Source: Cololabis saira
Lineage: Eukaryota; Chordata; Actinopteri; Beloniformes; Belonidae
DNA length: 64,000 nucleotides
Assembly: GCF_033807715.1 (NCBI RefSeq)
Contig: NC_084600.1
Location: 46,631,324 to 46,695,323 of the forward strand
Reading direction: 5' to 3'
In this document: one piece after another, positions 12,471-24,135 of the stretch
Layout: every line of letters starts with the position of its first letter
How positions within the stretch are numbered: position 1 is the stretch's first letter
The notes under the pieces: model-generated
What the model was told of the DNA's origin: nothing
The model's database searches: none
Seen by the model: only the letters and a program-made list of their open reading frames with translations
Made by a program: the position numbers and the translations under genes

Positions 12471-12856
12471 GTGAGCTGTCATTATTCTCTGTTTATTTCA
12501 TCCCTGTAGTTATTGAGTGTTATTGATCTTGCAGCCTTGAACCGTCCAGGTTCTCCCGGTGAAGGTTTTACGCTCCTCGGGGTGAATTAACACCTCACTC
12601 TGATTACGTTTGAGAGGGATTTCTGGTCCAATCAGAGGCCAGTAAACCTCCATCAGTGACCCACCTCCACATCTGTATTCACCACATCTGCTCCTCTCTG
12701 TTAAAGGGTCTGGATGTGGCTCCTAATTAGAGCCGTTGTCACGGCAACCAGGGCTGGAGGTGAATATTATGAGCTGGAACTCATACCCAGCGGTTTTCCA
12801 ACACGAGATACGGCTGCAGGTTCCCCCGATGCCCCGTTTTCACCAGGAAACCAGTA

Positions 12857-13514
<658 letters not shown>

Positions 13515-14100
13515 TAGAAACCCGGTACCGAGGGTCCGATGCTCCCACCTCCCCGAACCTTCAGGTGGGAGAGGCTTGTTTTCAACCAAACCCCCCCGAT
13601 GAGCAACCGCGGAGCCGAACCGGACCAGGCTTCACTGAACACGGCTCGTATCGTGTTGGTCAGGTCGTATGGATGCAAAAGTATGAGCGCCCCTGGTCAG
13701 GAGGAGCTGATTAGTGATGAATTGATGAACCAGAGACTTAAGGCAGATGGAAAATTACTGGATCTGCCTGTTCTTTTCAGTACAATTGTTGATTCTATAA
13801 TCTGACCTTGACAGAGCAGCCTGGCCGGCTGCTCCAGTCACAATCTCCCTGGTGGAATGTAAACAAGGTGGCTCTGCCCCCACTAGCCCTCCCCTCCAGG
13901 GGCGTCAATTGGGTATGGCAAGGTATGGCAGCCACCACACCTGGGCTTCAAGGGTTAAATGTAAATGTTTGTTTTTTTAAATACATTTATGGAATTACTC
14001 TGTGTCCATTTGTATTGATTATTCTATTACTTAATACATATAGAATTACTACAAATGCAAATCAGAACAACATGATCGATTTCAGTTCAGTTATTATAAA
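13515..14100. other. low-copy region, no gene recognised
   Basis: Open frames of 88-104 codons are present without recognisable domains. The stretch around 13898-13950 (ggggcgtcaattgggtatgg) looks like the edge of a dispersed transposon, but the other edge was not found. Confidence 0.35.
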
Positions 14101-14498
14101 CTGCAAAAACTCAAAATCTTAACAAGAATATTTGTCTTATTTCTAGTTAAAATGTCTAATTTTTAGTAAAAAAAAATCTCATTACATTTAAGACAAGACT
14201 CAAAAAACAACAATTTTCACCTGTTTCAAGTAGATTTTCACTTAAAATAAGTAGAAAAATCTGCCAGTGGAACAAGATTTTTTTGCTTGTAATGAGAAGA
14301 TAAATCTTGTTCCACTGGCAGATTTTTCTACTTATTTCAAGTGAAAATTTACTTGAAACAGGTGAAAATCGTCAAATAACAAGTTATTTTTCTGGTGATG
14401 AATCTTGTTTTAAGTGTAATGAGATTTTTTGGCTAAAAATGAGACATTTTAACTAGAAATAAGACAAATATTCCTGGTAAGATTTAGAGTTTTTGCAA
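14101..14498. mobile_element. fold-back MITE, copy 3
   Basis: Left end ctgcaaaaactcaaaatctt, right end tagagtttttgca, with the same inverted arms as the other copies. The terminal CA/TG pairs are missing. It abuts the gaaaaaagtc minisatellite directly. Confidence 0.87.
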
Positions 14499-14660
14499 AA
14501 TGTTGAGAAAAAAGTCGAAATTTCAAGAAAAAAAGTTGAGAAAAAAGTCGAAATGTCGAGAAAAAAAGTTGAAATGTCGCGAAAAAAGTCGAGAAAAAAG
14601 TCGAAATGTCAAGAGAAAAGAGAAGAAAAAAGTCAAAATTTTGAGAAAAAAAGGGCATTT
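14499..14660. repeat. gaaaaaagtc minisatellite, tract 1
   Basis: About 20-bp units of the form gagaaaaaagtcgaaatgtc with variants aagttgaaatgtcgc and agtcaaaattttga. The same motif family occurs at 17254, 31262, 35115, 39540, 45150 and 58490. Open frames rich in K/E on one strand and F/S on the other are artefacts. Confidence 0.9.
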
Positions 14661-15163
14661 AGTGCCGGACTTTGTGGCGACGAAGAAGAAAAGGTCGACA
14701 TCTACATTTTCGTGGTTCTGAAGAACATTCAAGCGTGTGAAGGTCGAGCCTCGTCTATGCTACATCTGTCACTGTTAACATTTCATTTTAGTCACTATTT
14801 TATATATAATAGATCTTTGATAGTATAGCTGTAGCGATTAAAAAGGTCTGATTAAAGGAGAGGAAGTTCAGGGTGGATGCAGAAACATTCTGCTGAAGGA
14901 AACAATAGCTCAGCGACTCCAGGAAATACTTTCTTCAGGAATCCTGGAGGTGAGGAAACACTTTGATGACATAATTCTCACAGATTCACCTTAAGTGAGC
15001 TGGAGATTTCACCACGACCTTTTCCAAAGGTCGAGTTTCAACCTTTGCAGGAGAATCAACCAGATACAAAAACAGCAGCTGAAGGTTTTTAGCTGGGAGG
15101 GAATCTGTCAAAAATCATACAGATTGTGCACATGGTGACTAGTTTTTGATATTTGGCATGTTA
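14661..15163. other. low-copy sequence, nothing recognised
   Basis: No repeat unit, RNA gene or convincing coding region. Some AG-rich text near 14840-14960. Confidence 0.4.
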
Positions 15164-15244
15164 GTTATGGACAGAGCCGGATTAACGCAAAGGCAGACTA
15201 GGCACGTGCCTAGGGCCCGACAGGGGGGGGGCCCAGACAGAGGG

Positions 15245-15360
15245 ACAAAAAAAAAAAAAAAAAATTTTTTTTTTTTTTTTTTTTTTTGTCTGCACACATA
15301 TTAATGGTTGATAACATGCCGGTAAAAACCTAAGGCATATATATATGTGCATTATTACTA
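15245..15360 (-). mobile_element. 3' end of the GC-rich retroposon, nested in the hAT element
   Basis: Read on the minus strand this is gtaataatgcacatatatat, then ttatcaaccattaatatgtg, then cagac and a poly(A). It matches the tails at 31881-32060 and 56107-56274. Short, 5'-truncated, poly(A)-ended: a typical dead-on-arrival retroposition product. The A-run/T-run junction at 15247-15287 obscures the exact edge. Confidence 0.65.
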
Positions 15361-15566
15361 CACGGGGCCTGGCGCCCCAAGGGGCCTGGCGCTATGGGCC
15401 TTTTTTTTTTTCCACTATTTTTTTTTTTTCCTTATAAATATCAACAGTCACGTTCCATTACAGACCTAAATGTGTACTAGTGTGTTGTTCAATACAACTG
15501 ATCAGACCAAGCGCAGACACAAGCTGCTCTGATCCAGACGGTGGAGTTGGAACAAACTGTCACACA

Positions 15567-15800
15567 ATGTCGAGAGAACGAGACAGATTCAGGAAATTTC
15601 CATCAGGGGATGAAAAAAGAAAAGAACTAAAGAAAATGGAAGAGTTTAATGCCTCTCTGAAAGGCACGTTTGATAAATTTGTTACAAAAATCCCCGATCC
15701 GCCCGGGTCTCAAGCAGCCGTGGGGCCCCGCGTCGAGGCAAGAGATGATGATGAGGCAGGGGAAGGTATCCAGTATTTTGCTAATTGGAGAGTTAAAATT
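15567..15800 (+). pseudogene. N-terminal fragment of a hAT transposase (ZMYM1-like type)
   Basis: ATG at 15567 opens a frame beginning MSRERDRFRKFPSGDEKRKE, followed by a charged KKMEEFNASLKGTFDKF segment. This basic 'PSG-EKRK' start followed by a short acidic/helical piece is what I recall at the N-terminus of ZMYM1-like hAT transposases (family knowledge, not a search). After about residue 75 the similarity is lost, and no catalytic domain or dimerisation region follows before the right end. The frame stays open to 16013 through non-coding material. A related start occurs at 17612. Confidence 0.5.
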
Positions 15801-16373
15801 GCGCATATAAACACCCGATCCGACCCGAAAAACCCAAAAATTTTGCGCGCGCTCGCTACGCTCACGCACGAGGGCCCCCCTTGCTATTTCACACAGGGCC
15901 TCGCAAATTTCCCAGACGGCTCTGCATACGCATACATACACATACATATACACATACAGACATACATACTACAGCACACTTTGTCTTACTGCAAATTGTA
16001 TTGGTCTTTGTAGATTTGACTTCTTATTTAACTATTCAATTTAATCAACACATTTAATTAAGATTTTCTGCAAAATGCTCACAATCGATAAGATAAGGAT
16101 AATTTAATAGCATTTAATAGAGCATTGTAATAACGTATAAATAATAAAAATCTAAAAATAGTCTGATAGACTATTTTTAGATATACAACACATGACTTAT
16201 TTTGGAATACAAAGAACCGACTTGACTATGACTATGCTATGTAAAATGTGAATTAAGTTTTATTAGTAACTTTGGTAAGTTTAAGATTTCATAAATAACA
16301 TCGATGGAGGGGGGCCCAAAAATCACAGTCTGCCTAGTGTAGTCCATTTATTTAATCCGGCTCTGGTTATGGA

Positions 16374-16847
16374 CATAAGGTTTTCAAAAACGCCCCCTAG
16401 TGGCCGGTTTGCAGAAACTTAAAAATGTCTCCTGCCGAAAAGAGCAAAGGTAATATCTCAGCTTCTCTTAGTCCTAGATTTTTGTATATTTTCACTTTCT
16501 CTACTTTTTTGGTGCTAGGAATTCAATTCTGTGATAAATTTCCTATTTCAAGGTCGTGTTGAAGGTCAAATTTAATTTTCAAGGTCATTTTTTGCACAAA
16601 AAACTCCATATCTCTAGAATGAAGTCACATATTAAGATTATTTAGGGCTCTAGACCCATATTTTCACCCCCAAGGAAGCAGTTTTCTGGTTATTGGACAG
16701 GTCACTATCGCTGTAGTATCAATAATCTGATTGGTTTTAGCCAAACAGAAACATACGAATCCGGACCGAGTCCTTGGTTTAATAATCACAACGGGAAACT
16801 GTTGTCCCACGGGTTTCTCTTCCTCTCTGACAATCAGGGAAATCCTC
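16374..16847. other. no gene recognised
   Basis: 16374-16660 has the style of a dispersed repeat (cgccccctagtggccggttt, then aaaactccatatctctagaa) but without provable ends. The remainder is low-copy sequence. Confidence 0.35.
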
Positions 16848-16875
16848 CATCTGCTGGGAACGACTCTGTTCTGGT

Positions 16876-17037
16876 TCATCTGGTCCATGTGGGTCCTGGT
16901 ACTGATGGTTTCAGATCCAGATCTGTTTCAGGATAATCCAGGTCTAACATCTCGTCTCCAGTGATTGGTGTGACTGATATCGATACGTTGCTCATGAACC
17001 TCCACACATGTTCCCAGGGGGAGTCTGGTCTGCACAT
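16876..17037 (-). CDS. small conserved ORF, copy 1 (53 aa, unassigned; probably relic)
   Basis: Minus-strand frame starting MCRPDSPWEHVWRFMSNVSI and continuing through TGDEMLDLDYP before TGA. Its first 36 residues match the 88-codon frame at 37949-38215 except at three positions (N/D, V/I, P/S). The surrounding non-coding sequence is also conserved (16848-17150 against 38040-38345), so the pair is a dispersed duplicate. Over the shared 37 codons I count four amino-acid-changing and one silent difference, which does not suggest purifying selection. I do not recognise a domain. It may be part of an old element or exon. Confidence 0.3.
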   Translation of the reverse strand: MCRPDSPWEHVWRFMSNVSISVTPITGDEMLDLDYPETDLDLKPSVPGPTWTR

Positions 17038-17186
17038 CCTCAGATTACTGTCGTCTCCAGCAGAACAACCTCTCTATTTCTTTCATCCTTCCTTCCCTTT
17101 TTCTGATGTTGGATGTAGATTTGAATGTAGTTTTGTTTTATGTTTAAAATGACTAAATAAAGGAAAGGTGTTTCTGTGCAGTTCTG

Positions 17187-17459
17187 CACTTGGACAGATG
17201 GATTTGTGCAGGTTCTTATGGTATTTTTCAAAACGTAGAGGGGGAAATATCCGTTGTTGAGAAAAAAGACGAAATGTCGAGAAAAAAGACGAAATTTTGA
17301 GAAAAAAGTCAAAATTTTGAGAAAAAAGATGAAATTTTTGAGAAAAAAGTAAAGATTTTGAGAAAAAAGTAAAGATTTTGAGAAAAAAGTCGAAATTTTG
17401 AGAAAAAAGATGAAACGTTGAGAAAAAAGTCGACACTTGGACAACTGGATTTGTGCAGG
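17187..17459. repeat. gaaaaaagtc minisatellite, tract 2, between short direct repeats
   Basis: Units of about 20 bp (gagaaaaaagtcaaaatttt, gagaaaaaagtaaagatttt, gagaaaaaagacgaaatgtc) from 17254 to 17433. The block lies between two near-identical 26-bp sequences (acttggaca..tggatttgtgcaggt) at 17187-17212 and 17434-17459. The following gtgagacgagccccc resembles, in reverse, the flank of the element at 37180-37215. Confidence 0.85.
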
Positions 17460-17611
17460 TGAGACGAGCCCCCAGGTCCCTCCAAGTTCCTCTAGGTTCC
17501 CCCGATTGTACAAAAAAATAATAATAAATATTATTACATAAAGAATATTATGTTAACAGACTAGAGTGTGTTCATTCAACCTTTGCATTAGGAGGAGGTT
17601 GAAGACCCAAC

Positions 17612-17917
17612 ATGTCGCAAAAACAAACTTATCCGTCAGGAGCAGAGAAAAGAAAGAGGATGAAAGATGAAGAGGAGAAAAAAACTGAAAGATAAAGGTA
17701 TGTTTGCATGTCTTGGTGTAACGTTTGGTGTCAAGGAAATTGTGAAACGTTTCCTCAAGTTAGGAAAGTCCCTGAACAGCCTTGACGTTGCTGCAGCCTG
17801 TAGTAGCAGATGAGCTACGTGTGTTTGTAATGACAGGGAAGAACATGAAATAAGTTTATAGTGGTGAATGATCAATAATCAGTATTGGCAGTAATATGGA
17901 GGCTTGAGCCGGCCCTG
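17612..17917 (+). pseudogene. hAT-like element remnant with transposase start
   Basis: ATG at 17612 begins MSQKQTYPSGAEKRKRMKDE and hits TAA after 27 codons. The next bases, aaggtatgtt, resemble a splice donor. The block ends at ttgagccggccctg, the reverse complement of a CAGGGCCGG-type hAT end. The PSG-EKRK motif matches the start seen at 15567, so this is a second, more decayed member of a related family. The left terminus was not found. Confidence 0.45.
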
Positions 17918-18955
17918 GACACCTGAACATGGAGACGTCTCCCACTCCACCAATCAAAACTCCCCAAAGATTCTCCAAACTGTTCAGTTTTATGTCCCTA
18001 ACAGAACCTCGACCAGAGACGTAACTAAATCTGTTCACGTTTAATCAGTTATTTTACTTGCAGAGAGGTGATCAGGTGATCAGGTGATCAGGTGAAACCA
18101 CCTGTCATGATATCTAGTCGTTACCCCAGCCCTCAGTCGTGGTCCGGTATGAACTCGCTCACGTAAGAGACGTTTAGGCGGCCGGGTGGCAGGTTCCACC
18201 AATAAACTAGTTTCTTTTTCCTTTCATAGCAAACCAAAGCTCCACTTCTCGTTTTGCAGCGAGTGTAAAAGGTCACATGTAGTTATTTAGTTGTTGGTAC
18301 GTCTACAGAGCCACCGGTCCAGCGAAGGTGAAGCTGCTCCAGCTGGACGTAAATACAGACTCCAGTTTGTCCAGATCGGTCCAACCCAAACACTTGACCG
18401 CTGGCAGGTTTCTGCTGGAAACCACCGTCAAATAACACGCTGGTGCCAGTTTCTGAGTCCGAGTAGCAGCAGAAAATAACAGATCTGTGCAGGTTCTGAG
18501 TCTGAGGAACGGCCAGAGAGCAGCAGCATATTAGCAGCTCCAGGAAACTCCAGGAAACTCCCTCTGGTTTGATTTGGGTTGGTTTGGTTCGGGTTTGGGT
18601 TGGACACAAACACGGACATCAACACGTTCACACCGGCGTTTCAACCCTGTCATGAAAACACGTTTACCATCTTTGTCGGCAGAAAAACTGCTTTGTTTTT
18701 TTTGTATTTGAAGAGAATGTAATTGTATACTTTTACAAATAAGGTATCAATCAATCCATAAACTGGTCCACAACCAGCCTGGAACCGGTTTGGTGGAAAA
18801 GGGGTTTAAGACGATAAAGAGTTAAAACTGATTACACACCAACATGGCTAATAATGGTAGCCCCTGGGAAACGGGTAATTGCTATTACCAGCCTCACTTA
18901 AGTAATAGAGTAAATTTGGTTCCTGTCGTCCATGTTTTTATTAGATTTTAACGGT
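17918..18955. other. low-copy region, no gene recognised
   Basis: Contains a short tandem of gatcaggt at 18066-18093. Overlapping open frames on both strands around 18283-18631 (60-108 codons) have no recognisable domain and were not called. Otherwise nothing seen. Confidence 0.4.
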
Positions 18956-18956
18956 T

Positions 18957-19020
18957 AAGCACTTTGGTCAACAGCTGTCGTTTTAAAACCTGCTACAAAT
19001 AAAGATTGATTGAGATTGAG
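18957..19020 (+). mobile_element. LINE-type 3' tail
   Basis: gcactttggtcaacagctgt, then ctacaaataaagattgattg and a GATT-type simple repeat. This is the 3'-terminal style of teleost Jockey/L2-like LINEs. A second tail of the same type is at 29681-29717. Only the tail remains. Confidence 0.55.
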
Positions 19021-19144
19021 GTCATTTTAACGTTCTGCCGTGCAGGCGTCTACTTTTGTTCCCCGTTCCTTGTGTTTTAGGCAGATGTCGTCTAAAGATG
19101 TGCAAGAAGAAGAGTTCCCATCCTCCTCCTGCATGTACTGGTGG

Positions 19145-20493
19145 TAATTAGGGCCCAAGCACTTACAGTGCGAAGGCCCTAATGTATCTGTAGGAATTTT
19201 TCTTCTGACGAAATGAGGGCCTTTTTTCCCCCTAAACGTGCCCCAAAAGTCACCAAATTTTGCACCAATCCAGGCCTGGTGATAAATGTGATATTTAATG
19301 GTTTACATTAATGGGCGTGGCCTAACGGCTCAACAGCGCCCCCTAGAAAACTTTGTTCCTCAAGCCCCACAATACGGTTTGACGTACATGCACGAAAATC
19401 GGTACACACCTGTATCATGTCGCAACTTAAAGAAAAGTTTCTTGGAGCCATGGCCCAAACCCAACAGGAAGTCGGCCATTTTCAATTAATCGTGTCATTT
19501 TGGAGCAATTTCTTCCATTTTCACGTGTCGTACTTTAACGAACTCCTCCTAGCAGGATCGTCCGTTCGACATAAAACTCACTCAGGAGACACAAAAGACG
19601 TTAACCAGGAAAAGTTATCAAAATCGTGAGTTTTCGTGAAATGGCGTGGCCGCGGCGCCGCGTCAAACTTCAAACTTAAACAGGAAGTGATACTAGTAGC
19701 TGATTGGTCCATATTTGATAGTTCCTACTTTCTGCCATAACTTTTGAATGGTTTGATATAAAGAGTTGTGGGTGGAGTCATCAGACTTGATTTTGAGTCC
19801 TTGACCTTTTATTGGTGAAAATTGCCCGCGCAACGACCAATTAATTCCAATTAATTAATTGATAAAATAAAACAACAGACAATTTAATATAAACATATAA
19901 ACAAGAAGAAGAATCTTATTTAATCTGCCCCTTTTTCCCAAGAAATCAATTTACAAAGAACATGAATTAAAAAACAACAACAAAGTAAACAAAAAACTAA
20001 AATAAAATATCTGCCGGCCGACACAGACAGTCACATTCCTTTTTACTTAAAGAAAAGTCTCTTGGAGCCATGGCCCAAACCCAACAGGAAGTCGGCCATT
20101 TTGAAATAATCGTGTAATTTTGGCGCAATTTATGCCATTCCTTCGGCAGTTAATTCAGCCCGAACCGTAACGTGAACCCAGGTGTGTTATACATCAAAAT
20201 GTGCGTCTACATCCTGCGACGATGCGCATTACTTTTCTCTTTCAAAAGTGTTACCGTGGCGACGATAGACGCCAAAAAGCGCCCCCCCCTTCATCTGATT
20301 GGTTCATATTTGATAGTTCCTACTTTCTGCTATAACTTTTGAATGGTTTGATATAAAGACTCGTGGGTGTTTTCATCCACTAAATGTCCAGGTCTGAAGA
20401 ATCTACATGAAGTCATAAAAGCTTCCACTGCAGCCTGAACGTGCACAAGGGTGGAGGACTGTTCATCCGTTAATCGCTGCTTGCAGCTTTAAT
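19145..20493. mobile_element. 1.35-kb dispersed element ('agggcccaagcac' type), internally duplicated
   Basis: Starts taattagggcccaagcactt with a small hairpin (gggcccaagcac...gtgcgaaggccct) and ends gctgcttgcagctttaattt. About 600 bp are internally duplicated: the caggaagtcggccatttt block at about 19470 recurs at about 20083, and gatagttcctactttctgc recurs at 19718 and 20313. The two halves are separated by AT-rich DNA at about 19850-20045. No credible coding sequence. The superfamily is not known to me. Confidence 0.6.
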
Positions 20494-20558
20494 TTCTGTA
20501 GTTTCTGTAGTTTTTATGGCGTTGAGATGAAGGAGACGTCGGCTAAGACACCGTTAAG

Positions 20559-20846
20559 GTTAGCCAGCGCTAACGCGCCATCGTTAACATCTCAACGTCT
20601 GCTGGTTCCTGATGAACGTTCACGCTCCTTCCCCTCTAATAACAGCCCCGGGGTTCAATTAAACCTGGAATGTTCCTTTTATAAAACCCTGATTAAACAC
20701 ATCGGATACCTTTTTAGGCGAAACGCACGTCCGTCCGGGGACGAACAAACGTGTTTTGGTTTCCTCCGTTCGCCAGGAAACTCGCCAGGCCTGATAAGAA
20801 ACCTGGCTGCTCGTCAGCGTTCAGAATCAACATGTGTTGCCATTTT
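20559..20846. repeat. 300-bp unit U, copy 1
   Basis: Runs from gttagccagcgctaacgcgc to catgtgttgccatttt. It recurs at 21755-22053 and 22756-23056. Copy 1 lacks an 18-bp insert (tcgggcttcggctcaacg or similar) that both later copies share. Only a few base differences separate the copies. Confidence 0.9.
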
Positions 20847-21754
20847 CCATTTACTGTTAATAAAATTAAAGAAGCTAATTTTAAATTTATTCACAAACTG
20901 TATTTAACCCCAATTAAAATGCACAACATTTCAAAGGATATCTCTTCAAAATGTCCCAGATGTAAAAGAACCGATGGAACATTTGTGGATATGTTCTGGG
21001 AATGTGATCTTTTTATACGTTTCTGGAAATCAATTAATTCCTTCACACAATCAGTTTTAGAAATTAATTTTGAGTTAAGCTCCAGTTTTTTATTTATGAA
21101 ATGATACAATGGATCTTCAGTTAGACCGGAAAAAAAAGCAGGATATTAATTATGATCACATACTTCGCTAAGAAATTCATACTTTTACTTTGGAAAGAGG
21201 ATTCCCCTCCAACTTTCAAGTTTTTTTTGGATCAAATGTCAGTTTTTTTTAACATTGGAAAAATTTACTTTGGAAAAATAAATATCTGTCAAGAATTTTG
21301 GTCTCCATTATTTTCAAAACTGGATAACTTTTCCAAGCGGGACCAATGATTTTTTTTTTTTTTTTAAATAACAATTTCTTTTAAATTTAAATTTTTTTTT
21401 TTTTTTTTTAATTTTTTAAAATTTTTTTAAATGATTATTTATTTGAATTTTGTTCTCCCTTAATGTATGATTTGGGTTTTTTTACCCTAGGACAATTATG
21501 GGGAGGGTAGGAATGTGGGTAAAATAGAAATTGTGAATGTGAAAATAAAAAAAATACAAAATTTAAAAAAAGTTTTTTTTTGATCAAATGTGTGTTTTTT
21601 TACCATTGGAAAAATTAACTTTGGAAAAATACATATCTTTCAAGAATTTTGGTCTCCGTTATTTTTTTTTTCCCTTGGCAATTATGGGGAGGGTAGGAAT
21701 TGTGGGTAAAATAGAAATTGTGAATGTGAATTGTGAAAATTAAAAAAAATAAAA
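20847..21754 (+). mobile_element. 3' end of an L1-like LINE, copy 1
   Basis: The frame includes NKIKEANFKFIHKLYLTPIK, then CPRC....GTFVDMFWEC, the Cys-rich C-terminal motif of L1/Tx1-type ORF2 proteins (normally C-x2-C...GT..H..W.C; here Asp stands where His is usual). After a stop at about 21104 the C-terminal tail resumes in another frame (DYDHIL..., then ILLLWKEDSPPTFKFFLDQM and FWSPLF). An AT-rich 3' UTR (ttctcccttaatgtatgatt...aattatggggagggtaggaa) and an A-rich tail follow. A second, partial 3' UTR copy sits at 21573-21754. No reverse transcriptase domain remains. Confidence 0.75.
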
Positions 21755-22053
21755 GTTAGCCAGCGCTAACGCGCCATCGCTAACATCTCAACTCGGGCTT
21801 CGGCTCAACGTCTGCTGGTTCCTGATGAACGTTCACCTTCCCCTCTAATAACAGCCCCGGGGTTCAATTAAACCTGGAATGTTCCTTTTATAAATCCTGA
21901 TTAAACACATCGGATACCTTTTTAGGCGAAACGCCCGTCCGTCCGGGGACGAACAAACGTGTTTTGGTTTCCTCCGTTCGCCAGGAAACTCGCCGGCCTG
22001 ATAAGAAACCTGGCTGCTCGTCAGCGTTCAGAATCAACATGTGTTGCCATTTT
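21755..22053. repeat. 300-bp unit U, copy 2
   Basis: Second copy of U. It starts immediately after the A-rich tail of the first L1-like fragment and ends where the second fragment begins, at the same internal position (ccatttt). Confidence 0.9.
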
Positions 22054-22755
22054 CTATTTACTGGTAATAAAATTAAAGAAGCTAATTTTAAATTTATTCA
22101 CAAACTGTATTTAACTCCAATAAAAATGCACAAAATTTCAAAGGATATCTCTTCAAAATTTCCCAGATGTAAAAAAATCGATGGAACATTTGTGGATATA
22201 TTTTGGGAATGTGATCTTTTTATACGTTTCTGGAAATCAATTAATTCCTTCACACAATCAGTTTTAGAAATTAATTTTGAGTTAAGCTCCAGTTTTTTAT
22301 TTATTAGTTGATACGCTGGATCTTCAGTTAGACCAGAAAAACAGCAGAATATTGATTATGATCACATACTTCGCTAAGAAATATATACTTTTACTTTGGA
22401 AAGATGATTCTCCTCCAACTTTCAAGTTTTTTTTGGATCAAATGTCAGTTTTTTTACCATTGGAAAAATTAACTTTGGAAAAATACATATCTGTCAAGAA
22501 TTTTGGTGTCCATTATTTTCAAAACTGGAGAACTTTTCCAAGGGGGACCAATGATTTTTTCTTTTTTTTTATAAAATTGTTTTTAAATTTAAAAAAAAAT
22601 GTTTGAATTATTATTTATTTGAATTTTGTTCTCCCTTAATGTATGATTTGGGTTTTTTTTCCCTGGGCAATTATGATGAGGGTAGGAATTGTGGGTAAAT
22701 TGTGAATGTGAAAATGTGAATTGAGAAAATAAAAAAATTAAAAATAAAAAAAAAA
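22054..22755 (+). mobile_element. 3' end of an L1-like LINE, copy 2
   Basis: Near duplicate of 20847-21560, with about 5 per cent differences by eye. It keeps IKEANFKFIHKLYLTPIK and a damaged Cys motif (FPRC in place of CPRC). The frame stops at about 22311 and the tail segment continues at 22352 in another frame. It ends in an A-rich tail abutting U copy 3. Confidence 0.75.
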
Positions 22756-23056
22756 GTTAGCCAGCGCTAACGCGCCATCGCTAACATCTCAACTCGGCTT
22801 CGGCTCAACGTCTGCTGGTTCCTGATGAACGTTCACGCTCCTTCCCCTCTAATAACAGCCCCGGGGTTCAATTAAACCTGGAATGTTCCTTTTATAAATC
22901 CTGATTAAACACATCGGATACCTTTTTAGGCGAAACGCCCGTCCGTCCGGGGATGAACAAACGTGTTTTGGTTTCCTCCGTTCGCCAGGAAACTCGCCGG
23001 CTGATAAGAAACCTGGCCGCTCGTCAGCATTCAGAATCAACATGTGTTGCCATTTT
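22756..23056. repeat. 300-bp unit U, copy 3 (runs into unique DNA)
   Basis: Third copy. Here ccatttt continues into cttaaatgggaattacgtg rather than into the LINE, so this junction is likely the original, uninterrupted locus. Confidence 0.9.
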
Positions 23057-24135
23057 CTTAAATGGGAATTACGTGACCCGGCTCTCTGGCCGAGGACTCC
23101 GTTGTTTCCCGGTATCAGATGCAGCGGTCGGTGATGCAGCGTTTGCTCGGTGGAAATGAGGCGGAAAGAGACAAGCCGACCTTTCCCCGACCTCATTGAT
23201 AATCTCCCCGTCGTAGCGGCCGCTGCTGCTGCTGAGACGGCTCGTAAAACCCGTGCCAGTAAAAAAGCAAAGGCACATTTAAGAGCCGGGGAGATTTAGA
23301 GAAACGCCTGCCGTATTAAAACGCCACGTGAAACACTTGAATCTTTTGATCTCTTTACGGTGCCAAACTCCCAAGGAAGTTGCAGTTTGTGCCATCGGTT
23401 TTTCCATTACCTTCTCCTCACAATGGTTGCTGTTTCCTAAGACCAACAGTCACAGGCTTTACAAAGACTAAGAAAAACACAAAAAAACAACATAAATGCT
23501 CTTAGTTTAAGTACGTCCTGCTCTTCCAGCCAGATCTTAGACGGCTGTTGTTTCCCGGGGATTTATGAGCGAGATGTCAACGGCGTTGAGGAAACGTTTC
23601 CTTCCACCTCGACTCATTGACCCCTCCCTTCAAACCCAACAAACGTCTCCAACAACGTGAAACATGTGCTGATAAAAGGCCTTAAATGACCGGAGAGACG
23701 AAAGTTAGCAGGAGTTATCGGATGTTCAGAGCTGGAAGGATCTCCAGAGATGTAAACCTTGTAAATGTGTGGAAACAGGCATTGTAACGTGGAATTGACA
23801 AATTGGTTTAATTCACCATACGAATTGTTACATATAATTTTCTAATACTGTGAACACTCTTTATGTAATTGTTGTTCCTCATTTAGTGTACTGTATGTAT
23901 TGTCCATTACCTTCTGGTATTGTAGTTCTGACCATCACTGACGTGTATGTATGTACTTTATGTCCATGTCCATTATGTCCATTACCTTCTGGTATTGTTG
24001 TCCTTACCATTGCTGGTATTTATTATAAATATAAGTTAACGGTGTATTATAAATATAAGTTAACGGTTAACTATCACCCGTGGTGACAATATACATTGTT
24101 CCTGGATTTGCACGCATTGTGGTGTAAAACACAAT
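23057..24135. other. low-copy region with local duplications
   Basis: 23057-23330 is fairly GC-rich with a (GCT)4 run and no assigned gene. Imperfect 40-bp direct repeats (tgtccattaccttctggtat...) lie at 23901-23940 and 23976-24016, and a tandem 21-22-mer (attataaatataagttaacg) at about 24022-24066. Otherwise nothing recognised. Confidence 0.45.

Larger units (their letters stand above)
12154..12856. other. low-copy region with a possible micro-exon
   Basis: No repeat family recognised. Composition and the absence of repeats make this one of the likelier places for host sequence. It contains the candidate exon start at 12435 and two RFX-like X-box motifs, listed separately. Confidence 0.35.
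15172..16365 (+). mobile_element. hAT-like DNA transposon, internally deleted
   Basis: Terminal inverted repeats cagagccggattaa and ttaatccggctctg, flanked by a perfect 8-bp direct repeat gttatgga at 15164-15171 and 16366-16373. CAG...CTG ends and an 8-bp target duplication are diagnostic of the hAT superfamily. The subterminal regions (aggcagactaggcacgtgcc and gtctgcctagtgta) are also partly inverted. Only the start of a transposase-like frame remains (15567 onward), so this copy is non-autonomous. A short retroposon fragment is nested near 15245-15360. Confidence 0.88.

Noticed and set aside
14449..14828. Coiled-coil-like Lys/Glu-rich proteins
   Set aside because: Translation of the gaaaaaagtc minisatellite; the same happens at 17040-17513, 45010-45288 and 58429-58796.
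18283..18631. Host exon around 18.3-18.6 kb
   Set aside because: Overlapping frames on both strands of similar length, no domain, and no splice pair that I could support.
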